DNA of 5,534 nucleotides, from assembly GCA_947445425.1 (NCBI GenBank), contig CANFFA010000188.1, forward strand, positions 1 to 5,534. Direction: 5' to 3'. The position numbers and the translations under genes are program-made. The DNA is from Paludibacteraceae bacterium (lineage in GTDB: Bacteria > Bacteroidota > Bacteroidia > Bacteroidales > Paludibacteraceae). Every line of letters starts with the position of its first letter. Within the stretch, counting starts at the first letter, position 1. This document shows positions 1 to 5,465 of this stretch, piece after piece. The notes beneath the pieces were generated by a model. The model was not told where the DNA came from. It worked only from the letters and a program-made list of their open reading frames with translations, and did no database searches.

Positions 1-75
1 AAGGATACTGAACCCAATTTATTCACAGGGGTACAACCTGAAAAAGATTTCGAACAGCTTTTGATCGATTTTTGA
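1..75 (+). CDS. C-terminal end of an unidentified plus-strand gene (partial)
   Basis: Frame 1 is open from the window edge to a TGA at 73-75 and gives 24 residues ending in ...GVQPEKDFEQLLIDF. The composition (charged, ending in an amphipathic tail) is that of a normal protein C-terminus, and the TGA is followed by about 70 bp of very AT-rich DNA, as expected of an intergenic spacer. A GVQP-type motif near the end is vaguely like the 'GxxPD' tail of S41-family peptidases, but 24 residues cannot establish a family. It would converge with the minus-strand operon. The minus-strand doc frame is also open across this stretch, so at most one of the two is likely to be real coding here. Confidence 0.4.
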   Translation, partial: KDTEPNLFTGVQPEKDFEQLLIDF

Positions 76-323
76 TTTGTAAGTATTTCTTTATCAATAA
101 AATAACTGAATGTTAATTTAAATTTAACTGTTTGTTCGGACAGATATGAAATTAAATGAACTAATTTATCTTCATAAGTAGGATAATAATCGTCGTTTTG
201 GATATGCGCTAAAGCACTGTCTAAATAACCATCATTAATTGATGAATAATCCCCTCCACCGCTATACTCTACTGTTTTACGGTGCGTTTCGAGCGCCTGT
301 TCTTTTGAAATGTAAAGTATCAT
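1..323 (-). pseudogene. 5' part of a death-on-curing (Fic/Doc) toxin gene, broken before the catalytic motif
   Basis: The ATG at 321-323 lies in an ATGA overlap with the stop of the RhuM-like gene, so the start is set by translational coupling. Residues 1-60 carry typical Doc-family landmarks: MILYISKEQAL, a GGG turn at 22-24, DGYLDSALAHIQ at 31-42 and YYPTYEDKLVHL at 46-57. Doc proteins then have a helix and the catalytic HxFx(D/E)GNKR loop that binds nucleotide and phosphorylates or AMPylates its target. Here residues 61 onward (SEQTVKFKLTFSYFIDKEIL...) show no resemblance, and the motif is absent from all three minus-strand frames to the window edge. The other two frames have stops close by, so a simple frameshift does not restore it. 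The break lies at about 140-152. The frame stays open to base 1, where it runs antisense to an apparent plus-strand gene end. I read it as a deletion or recombination remnant without toxin activity; a divergent fusion running off the window is the alternative. Confidence 0.72.
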
Positions 324-1342
324 GCGTCTCGCTCTTTTAGTCGTTTCAGTGCATCTTTGTACTCTTCCATGCGTTTGTCTAGCTCTAAGCTTTTTTCGCC
401 CAAAAAGCGGTCGAAATCTTCCTTCGGCACACTCCCAATGTATTCTTCTAAGTTTAAATGCAAAGCATCACGAAAACACATATCGCGACTTGCCATCTTG
501 ATACGTGCTTTTTCGCGCAATGGTTCCCACAGCTTTTGTTTTTCAAAGGTGGCAAAAAGGCTGTCCGTTTCGGCAGTGCTAAGTTTTCGACCAATACGCT
601 CATACTCTTTTCGCAATTCATCAGCTAAGCCCGTTTCATAACTCGAAACAATGTCCAAGACTTCGCTGTACATAGTATGACGGACATTTTCATCACTCTC
701 AAGTTTGAGTATTTTTCGGTACTCCGCAGCATTTTCACTAAAAATACTCTTATATACTTTATCGGTATAAACCAGGTACTTAAAATTGCCCATGTCCACA
801 CAATCACGAAGTGCATCAGTAAATTCAAGGCGGTAATCTTCACCTTTCAGTACGTTTAAGACAAAATCTTCGTCCCGTTGATTAATGTATTTTGTGCTGC
901 CACCAGTACGCTTATTGATTGTATCTAAAACAATATCCAAAATTGTACTACGAAGCTCCTTGGCCTTATCACTATCGCTGAGTAACATAGAAACATTAAG
1001 AAAGGCTCTGAAATTGAACGTTCCAAGTACAGTAGTTTTGGTCGTGAAATCGACTTCACGACCAAAACTTTTTGAATAGACTAACTTGAAGTCTGTCAGT
1101 CGATTACCTTTCAGCCGTTCGTAACCGTTTTTTGCCAATTCTTGCTCGTTTTTTTCGAGACAGCTATTAATGGTTCGTTCAGAAACTTCAAAAAATTCAG
1201 CAAGTTGTCGTTTGAGAAATCTATATTCGCCTTCGAACATTACACCTTTAACCCCTACAGCTTGCTGCACTTCCTGTAAAGCATAGCTGTTATTTAAAAT
1301 ATTCTGCCGAGCGACACTCGACTCAGTTAAATCTTTTGCCAT
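320..1342 (-). CDS. RhuM-like DNA-binding protein (helix-turn-helix) of a methyltransferase/Doc operon
   Basis: This 340-residue soluble protein has a predicted N-terminal helix-turn-helix at about residues 41-62 (LKRQLAEFFEVSERTINSCL), matching in style and position the 'LTQAQLAELFGVxxxTI' opening of RhuM-family proteins. At 108-140 a segment FNFRAFLNVSMLLSDSDKA... resembles the RhuM 'NLDAIISVGYRVNS...' block. Residues 195-280 are helical and charged (VYKSIF, EYRKILKL, ENVRHTMYSEVLDIVSSYE), and the C-terminus from about 315 is a probable coiled coil. There is no signal peptide or membrane segment. The ATG lies 3 bp after the methyltransferase stop, and its TGA overlaps the doc ATG, so three products were made from one mRNA. 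RhuM domains also occur fused to Fic/DOC domains, which supports a working partnership, perhaps as repressor or antitoxin of Doc; that role is inferred. A 15-bp perfect inverted repeat lies inside the gene at 1034-1069. Family assignment is moderate, biochemical function unknown. Confidence 0.75.
   Translation of the reverse strand: MAKDLTESSVARQNILNNSYALQEVQQAVGVKGVMFEGEYRFLKRQLAEFFEVSERTINSCLEKNEQELAKNGYERLKGNRLTDFKLVYSKSFGREVDFTTKTTVLGTFNFRAFLNVSMLLSDSDKAKELRSTILDIVLDTINKRTGGSTKYINQRDEDFVLNVLKGEDYRLEFTDALRDCVDMGNFKYLVYTDKVYKSIFSENAAEYRKILKLESDENVRHTMYSEVLDIVSSYETGLADELRKEYERIGRKLSTAETDSLFATFEKQKLWEPLREKARIKMASRDMCFRDALHLNLEEYIGSVPKEDFDRFLGEKSLELDKRMEEYKDALKRLKERDA
1034..1069. repeat. Perfect 15-bp inverted repeat inside the RhuM-like gene
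   Basis: The arms at 1034-1048 (AGTTTTGGTCGTGAA) and 1055-1069 (TTCACGACCAAAACT) are exact reverse complements separated by 6 nt (ATCGAC). Read on the plus strand the hairpin runs into a T tract (through 1073), like an intrinsic terminator against antisense transcription. On the mRNA strand the T tract lies before the hairpin, so it would be a stable stem within codons for about KSFGREVDFTTKTT (residues 91-104), not a terminator. It could also be a binding site for the protein it lies in. Confidence 0.85.
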
Positions 1343-1345
1343 ATT

Positions 1346-4009
1346 TCAGATAGATTTTTTCGTCATTTTCTCATACAATTTAAACAAACACGCCAAACGT
1401 TCTTCATCGTTATTAAAAGGCGTGGATTGATAACAACTATCTACCGCCAAGTCCAACGCATGGTGGGCAGCTCGTAAATCAGACGGCATTTTATCGGGAT
1501 CGTACATTTCTGCAAGGGTCTTTTCGGTATGGTTTTCGCGCGTCAGCAACACTTCTTCGGCTAAAGAGTCTATTATTTTGCGCTTGTTTAAAGATATTTC
1601 AGGAAAAGGGAAAGTGTTGTAACAGAGTGTAGCGGAATACCGAATTCGGGATTCAAGCCTACCTCCAGTTGCTTTTACCCAAATATTATGCATTAATGAA
1701 GATATTAAACCAAAGTCATAAGGGGTTGGCTCATAAACTGCAAATGCCGAATAGTAAATGACTGTACCCGGTTGCATAAATCCAATTGGTATGTATTTTC
1801 TTCTTTCAGAAGAAACAGTTGGAATTATCAAAGATTCTTTTGGATTATATCGTATTTCAGTAAATTTGTATGGAATGTTAGATTTTAATCTTGTAGCCTC
1901 CTTACTGCTATTATTCCTCATTCTAGCTACATTCTCAAATCTGACAACAAATTCGGGAATTGAGTATGCAAAATCTTTACTTTCTTCATCTACCCAAATA
2001 CAATATCTTTTTTTACCGCTAATATATTCTTGAGAGCCGATAAAAGGTTTTATTATTTTTTCGACACCTTCATACTTTGAAATAAACATTTTATAATCAC
2101 CTGCATCCAATGTTAAATAATTTTCATCGGCAGGTAAACTCCCTTTTAATACAGGCTTTAAATTACTTAACGGTTTACTCCTTGGAATAATTATAGAACC
2201 AACTTCAAGTGCCAAATTTGGAGGTATTACTTTAATAATTGAAACTTTGTCACCATCAAATAGTTTATAACCATTAGTATTACGGTCATATTCAATGCCA
2301 ATAATAACACAAGTGACACCAGCTTTATTGGCAGCGTTGTTATTCCATTGAAATTCTCTATGAGCAAACGATATGATATGTTTTCTATTAAAAATAGAAG
2401 TCCATAATAAATGAATTTGTTCACCTTGAGTGATCGAATTAGTTGATACAAAAGCAGCTTTTACTTTTAAGTTACTATCGATATATTGACTTGCTTTTTC
2501 AAACCAACAAGAAACATAATCTAATTTTTTCCAACCATCACGATTGAAAAAAGCAACTTTCATATCTTCCTTTTGATTTGCATCTTGATTTCTACTCCCC
2601 AAATACGGCGGATTTCCCATTACAAAAACCTCTTCCTCAGCAGTATGTTCGCACGCTTCGTTCCAATCAACTCGGCAAGCATTACCTTGACGAATATTGT
2701 CAATATTTTTGAGTGGAAGTGCTTCGATATGTACATTTGTAAATGTTTTGGAGAAAAGTGCATTCATTTGGTGCTCGGCAAGCCAAAGCGAGAGCATGGC
2801 TACCTCGTGGGCAAAGCTGTCAATCTCGATACCGTAAAACTGTTTGATACTGATATTGGTGAATGGCAGAGCGTGAGAGCCGGTCAGTTCTGTAATGCGT
2901 TTCCATATACGGATTTCGAGTTGGCGAAGCTCTTTGTAGGTGATGATTAGGAAGTTACCGCTACCACAGGCAGGGTCGAAGAATTTCATTTTGGAAATAC
3001 GAATCAACAAGGCATTGAGCTGTTTTTCGTTGTTCCACGCATTTGAAAAAGTTTCCTCCAATTCGTTGAGAAAGAGTGGTTGTATCAATTTTAGAATGTT
3101 GGGCACACTGGTATAGTGCATCCCAAAATCCCCACGCAGTTCGGGTGTAACCACCCCTTGAAACATTGATCCAAAAATGTCGGGATTAATTTCACCCCAA
3201 TTAAGTGTACCACAGTCTAAAATTATCTTGCGGACTTTGTTGCCAAGTTGTGGTATGGCTATTTGTTGGTGAAACAAACCACCGTTAACGTATGGGAATT
3301 GTTTAATGACGTTTGGTAAATTTGGTCGTGAGGATTGATCCATCACGTTGAAAATGGTATTTAATGCTTCAGCTAAATCGCTACCGTCTTCTTGCGTACA
3401 TTGTTTTATGTAGTTTGAAAAAATGTTCTTTTCAAAAATAGTGGTGTCTTCGGCAAAAAAGCAGAAAAGCAAGCGGGTCATAAAGATATTCAAATCGTGA
3501 ACATCTGACTCAGACGAAATTTCGTTTTGTCGGCGAATTTCGCTGTGTAGCTTTGCCATTTTTACGGCTGCTTTTATATCAGCCTCAGCTTCTTCGGCAA
3601 CATAAAATTTATCTACCCCTGCCAAGGGATAAAAGAACTGAAAATCGAGCCAGATTTTATCCACTTTATTTTCATACGTCTCTTTTTCTTTCGTATCGTA
3701 GGCAAGCAATGTTTCGCCATCGCTAACGGCTATAATCCGGGGATTCTGTTTGGCAACCTTAGCATCATTTTTTAACGCCTCCAACTCTTCGGTTAGCTCT
3801 AAAGTGCTTACTGGTTTGTAGGCAAATTGTTTTTTGATGAGTATTCCCTCATAAGCTGCCATATTTCCCTTCCCTGACTTATAACGCTTTATATAGGTGT
3901 CGGTTGTCCCAAATGCCTTCAAAAGAATATAACCTATTTCGAGAGGAAGGGTTTCTGTGCTTAAATTTTTAAGCTCTGTTTCAATGTCTTTGTACTTGAT
4001 AGCGGCCAT
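1346..4009 (-). CDS. MmeI-like (type IIL-related) DNA N6-adenine methyltransferase, nuclease motif apparently lost
   Basis: This 887-residue protein transfers a methyl group from S-adenosylmethionine to adenine in a specific DNA site. Motif I is FFDPACGSGNF (343-353), a YGIEID acidic motif lies at 392-397, and the catalytic motif IV is GNPPY (465-469); this order is that of gamma-class amino-methylases. The architecture matches MmeI: N-terminal region (1-155), helical spacer (155-335), methylase (335-620), target recognition domain starting at KPFIGSQEYISGKKRY (634-649) and ending near YNTFPFPE (about 800), then a C-terminal helical domain with MYDPDKMPSDLRAAH. Length is close to MmeI (about 919). 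MmeI proteins have a D...ExK nuclease site in the N-terminal region; the corresponding strand here reads ILIKKQFAYK (56-65) with no E-x-K, so I predict methylation without cleavage. The ATG at 4007-4009 follows an AT-rich leader. It heads the operon with the RhuM-like and doc genes. Codons from about residue 475 to 800 are much more AT-rich than the rest. Confidence 0.9.
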   Translation of the reverse strand: MAAIKYKDIETELKNLSTETLPLEIGYILLKAFGTTDTYIKRYKSGKGNMAAYEGILIKKQFAYKPVSTLELTEELEALKNDAKVAKQNPRIIAVSDGETLLAYDTKEKETYENKVDKIWLDFQFFYPLAGVDKFYVAEEAEADIKAAVKMAKLHSEIRRQNEISSESDVHDLNIFMTRLLFCFFAEDTTIFEKNIFSNYIKQCTQEDGSDLAEALNTIFNVMDQSSRPNLPNVIKQFPYVNGGLFHQQIAIPQLGNKVRKIILDCGTLNWGEINPDIFGSMFQGVVTPELRGDFGMHYTSVPNILKLIQPLFLNELEETFSNAWNNEKQLNALLIRISKMKFFDPACGSGNFLIITYKELRQLEIRIWKRITELTGSHALPFTNISIKQFYGIEIDSFAHEVAMLSLWLAEHQMNALFSKTFTNVHIEALPLKNIDNIRQGNACRVDWNEACEHTAEEEVFVMGNPPYLGSRNQDANQKEDMKVAFFNRDGWKKLDYVSCWFEKASQYIDSNLKVKAAFVSTNSITQGEQIHLLWTSIFNRKHIISFAHREFQWNNNAANKAGVTCVIIGIEYDRNTNGYKLFDGDKVSIIKVIPPNLALEVGSIIIPRSKPLSNLKPVLKGSLPADENYLTLDAGDYKMFISKYEGVEKIIKPFIGSQEYISGKKRYCIWVDEESKDFAYSIPEFVVRFENVARMRNNSSKEATRLKSNIPYKFTEIRYNPKESLIIPTVSSERRKYIPIGFMQPGTVIYYSAFAVYEPTPYDFGLISSLMHNIWVKATGGRLESRIRYSATLCYNTFPFPEISLNKRKIIDSLAEEVLLTRENHTEKTLAEMYDPDKMPSDLRAAHHALDLAVDSCYQSTPFNNDEERLACLFKLYEKMTKKSI

Positions 4010-4020
4010 TAAATATGATA

Positions 4021-4040
4021 ATTTTAAATTATTTTAAATT
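4021..4040. repeat. Tandem duplication of a 10-mer in the operon leader
   Basis: ATTTTAAATT occurs twice in direct succession (4021-4030 and 4031-4040), between the presumed transcription start and the methyltransferase ATG. An A/T-rich unstructured leader is the usual initiation context in Bacteroidota, so copy number could tune translation; this is inference. Confidence 0.8.
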
Positions 4041-4049
4041 GAAGGTGTG

Positions 4050-4085
4050 CAAAAATAGTTTGTAAATTTGACAACTTGTGACAAA
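4050..4085 (-). promoter_or_regulatory. Presumed promoter of the methyltransferase-RhuM-doc operon, with 10-bp-spaced TGACAA repeats
   Basis: On the minus strand 4057-4050 reads TATTTTTG, an exact match to the Bacteroidota -7 consensus TAnnTTTG, 41 bp ahead of the ATG. A TTTG lies at 4085-4082 but with a 24-nt spacer, longer than the usual 19-21, so the -33 element is weak. The plus-strand hexamer TGACAA occurs at 4069-4074 and again at 4079-4084, exactly one helical turn apart, overlapping where a -33 element would be. That arrangement suits a regulator binding site. Confidence 0.55.
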
Positions 4086-4112
4086 TATTATTTGGATGGG
4101 GAATTTTATCTA

Positions 4113-4127
4113 TGATAGTTACTATCA
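4113..4127. repeat. Short inverted repeat TGATAG-TTA-CTATCA
   Basis: Six-base arms around a 3-nt centre, about 55 bp upstream of the presumed operon promoter. It may be an operator half of the regulatory region, but such a short palindrome can occur by chance in AT-rich DNA. Confidence 0.5.
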
Positions 4128-4147
4128 AGTTGATTATCTTCACATCC

Positions 4148-4174
4148 AATTGTGGGGTCATTGACCCCACAATT
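4148..4174. repeat. 27-bp perfect palindrome (13-bp arms, 1-nt centre)
   Basis: The arms AATTGTGGGGTCA (4148-4160) and TGACCCCACAATT (4162-4174) are exact reverse complements around a single T. The GC-rich core GGGGTCA stands out in a region of roughly 30% GC. Neither side is followed by a good T run (plus side TTAGGTTTTC), so it is a poor intrinsic terminator and more like a dimeric protein binding site or a cruciform. It lies about 90 bp upstream of the operon's -7 box. Confidence 0.8.
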
Positions 4175-4327
4175 TAGGTTTTCAGTTGAGATATCAAAAG
4201 TTTACCAAAATATGAAAAAATACAGATTCAAAAACGACTTTGTTCGCCCCAAAGGTAGCATTTTATTTTCAACAATGTTAATTTAAGTCATCCTTTTTCG
4301 GGATTAAAGACCATCCGAAATACCAAT

Positions 4328-4359
4328 TTTGATATACAACTTTTCATAGTGTATTTTTG
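4328..4359 (+). promoter_or_regulatory. Bacteroidota-type promoter pointing toward the unknown gene's 3' end
   Basis: TTTG at 4328-4331, a 20-nt spacer, and TATTTTTG at 4352-4359 fit the -33/-7 consensus TTTG-N19-21-TAnnTTTG closely. Transcription would begin near 4366 and run rightward through the 4406-4513 ORF and, unless stopped, antisense into the gene at 4593-5465. What it normally drives is unknown. Confidence 0.5.
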
Positions 4360-4405
4360 TATTCTGTGAGAGAATAATTTCTTGGCGTATTGAAAACAAA
4401 ACTAG

Positions 4406-4513
4406 ATGGATTTACCCTTGCTGTCAGTTTATTCCATTATTTTCCAAGTTTTGAAGAGGTGGATTTTTGGGTGCATAATTTTGGTTTTTATGCAAAGGCA
4501 GGGAGGGATGTGA
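4406..4513 (+). CDS. Possible 35-aa hydrophobic small protein (doubtful)
   Basis: An ATG at 4406 opens a 35-codon frame ending in TGA at 4511-4513. It is preceded by an A-rich leader (GAAAACAAAACTAG) and lies about 40 nt after the presumed start of the plus-strand promoter. The peptide has a basic KRW followed by an uncharged stretch (IFGCIILVFM), which could be one membrane-spanning helix. T-rich DNA makes such stretches by chance, another frame is open across the same bases, and no family is recognised. I list it only because of the promoter placement. Confidence 0.2.
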   Translation: MDLPLLSVYSIIFQVLKRWIFGCIILVFMQRQGGM

Positions 4514-4525
4514 GGGGAAGAGGAC

Positions 4526-4553
4526 AAAAAAAGCCCCTTAGTTTGAGGGGCTT
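4526..4553 (-). terminator. Intrinsic terminator of the unknown gene at 4593-5465
   Basis: On the minus strand the 8-bp stem AAGCCCCT...AGGGGCTT (arms 4546-4553 and 4531-4538, loop 7 nt) is followed by a run of seven T (complement of 4526-4532). It lies 40 bp beyond the gene's stop, the normal place for a terminator. On the plus strand the hairpin is followed by CGATTATAAG without a T run, so it should act in one direction only. Confidence 0.88.
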
Positions 4554-4592
4554 CGATTATAAGTAGAAAAAATAAAATAAGTGAGTTAATGT

Positions 4593-5465
4593 TTAACTCC
4601 ACGAAGAATGAATATCAGAAGCAATTTCTTCAATAAAAAATGATGGACTCTTCCCAACTAATAGCTTGTCTAGTAAAAATGTATCTAAAAGACCTAAACC
4701 ATACTCAGCAGCTGCAACAGCAATGCCAGTAGCAGGATTTATAACCGTACCTAATGCAGTACTAACACCAAACACACCTAAATTCTTCAAAAACTTACCT
4801 TGTGAACTCATAAAAAACTTTGTATTTCCTTTTATCTCATTTAAATACTCTCTAGTTATTTCCTCAGCATTGCAATTTTCCCCAATTTCATTAATCCATT
4901 TTCTATAGTATTTTGCATTACATAAATGTCTATAAGTAAAAACTTTTTCAAAATCAATTTTCTCAGATAAAAATAGTTCTTTTAGATTAGGTAGTCTTTC
5001 TAATTTAAAAAGAGTTGATGAATTCTCAGAAACTTTATACGCCTTACCTATATTTTCAATATTTTGTTTACATATAGCATAATGTTCATAATTTTCATAA
5101 CTTTTTAATTCATATTTTGAAAGAATCGCTAATTCTAAAACTTTATAACCTAGATTCATTAAGACTTTCCTTTCCTCAAATGTCAAATCATTAGGTTCTC
5201 TGTCAAATGGTAGTCCTAGTCCAGTTAAACAATTTTTTTTATAACTATCAATAATAAAATCTACAGAATTAGAGGAAAACTCCCTTCCAGGTGGTATGAT
5301 AATACTTTTTAAAACGATTTTAATGAATATTTTTTGTCTGTCCTTATTGATATTGAAATATGTAAGTGTATTTTTTAGAAACTTATCTAGTGTTATGTTA
5401 ATTATGATATGACGTATATAATATGTATCTTTGTAGGAAAAACTGCAATATGGTACTTTACACAA
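4593..5465 (-). CDS. Unrecognised protein, probably 5'-truncated by an IS630 insertion
   Basis: I do not recognise this family. The open frame gives 290 residues only if a TTG at 5463-5465 is taken as start; the first ATG is codon 103 (5157-5159). The opening residues 1-21 (CKVPYCSFSYKDTYYIR...) are antisense to the transposase start and its promoter, so they are unlikely to be native. Protein-like sequence begins by about residue 53 (SIIIPPGREFSSNSVDF), with LPFDREPNDLTFEERKVLMNLGYK at 85-108. The middle is charged and helical. Residues about 223-262 form a Gly/Ala-rich hydrophobic region (GVFGVSTALGTVINPATG, then AAAEYGLGLLDTFLLDKLL), possibly one or two membrane or hairpin helices, followed by GKSPSFFIEEI. 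It is strongly AT-rich and ends in a good terminator. The likely history is an intact gene whose promoter and N-terminus were replaced by the element; expression now would need read-out from it or an internal start at codon 103. Confidence 0.6.
   Translation of the reverse strand: MCKVPYCSFSYKDTYYIRHIIINITLDKFLKNTLTYFNINKDRQKIFIKIVLKSIIIPPGREFSSNSVDFIIDSYKKNCLTGLGLPFDREPNDLTFEERKVLMNLGYKVLELAILSKYELKSYENYEHYAICKQNIENIGKAYKVSENSSTLFKLERLPNLKELFLSEKIDFEKVFTYRHLCNAKYYRKWINEIGENCNAEEITREYLNEIKGNTKFFMSSQGKFLKNLGVFGVSTALGTVINPATGIAVAAAEYGLGLLDTFLLDKLLVGKSPSFFIEEIASDIHSSWS
5403..5433 (+). promoter_or_regulatory. Presumed transposase promoter
   Basis: TATCTTTG at 5426-5433 exactly matches the -7 consensus TAnnTTTG. 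A TATG at 5403-5406 (one mismatch to TTTG) stands 19 nt upstream as -33. The transposase ATG follows 16 nt after the -7 box, giving a very short leader, as is common near insertion sequence ends. Confidence 0.55.

Larger units (their letters stand above)
4010..4592. other. 583-bp intergenic region between the operon and the unknown gene
   Basis: No convincing gene is present. It holds, from left to right, the operon leader with a tandem 10-mer, a minus-strand promoter, two inverted repeats (4113-4127 and 4148-4174), a plus-strand promoter (4328-4359), a doubtful small ORF (4406-4513) and a minus-strand terminator (4526-4553). Bases 4180-4325 show nothing I can interpret apart from a weak TTTCGG/CCGAAA pair at 4296-4301 and 4315-4320. 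No tRNA or riboswitch pattern was recognised. Confidence 0.8.

Noticed and set aside
357..2950. Plus-strand and out-of-frame minus-strand ORFs of 60-125 codons within the RhuM-like and methyltransferase genes
   Set aside because: They are shadows of two long, domain-bearing genes, with unnatural residue composition and no start context.
1346..4009. Reading the methyltransferase as BREX PglX or a type I HsdM subunit
   Set aside because: The recognition and C-terminal segments (KPFIGSQEYISGKKRY, MYDPDKMPSDLRAAH) are of the MmeI type, and no brx or hsdR/hsdS-like neighbour is present.
4212..4286. 24-aa plus-strand ORF beginning MKKYRFKND
   Set aside because: Too short, no promoter or recognisable family, and no supporting context.
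4296..4320. TTTCGG/CCGAAA pair as a terminator
   Set aside because: Only 6 bp with a 13-nt loop and no following T run; likely chance.
4378..4566. Plus-strand frame of 62 codons open between stops (contains EEVDFWVHNFGFYAKAGRD-like sequence)
   Set aside because: It has no ATG, reads straight through the terminator hairpin, and its aromatic-rich composition follows from T-rich DNA.
4666..4908. 80-codon plus-strand ORF opposite the unknown gene
   Set aside because: It is antisense to a longer frame that ends in a well-placed terminator, and its sequence has no protein-family look.
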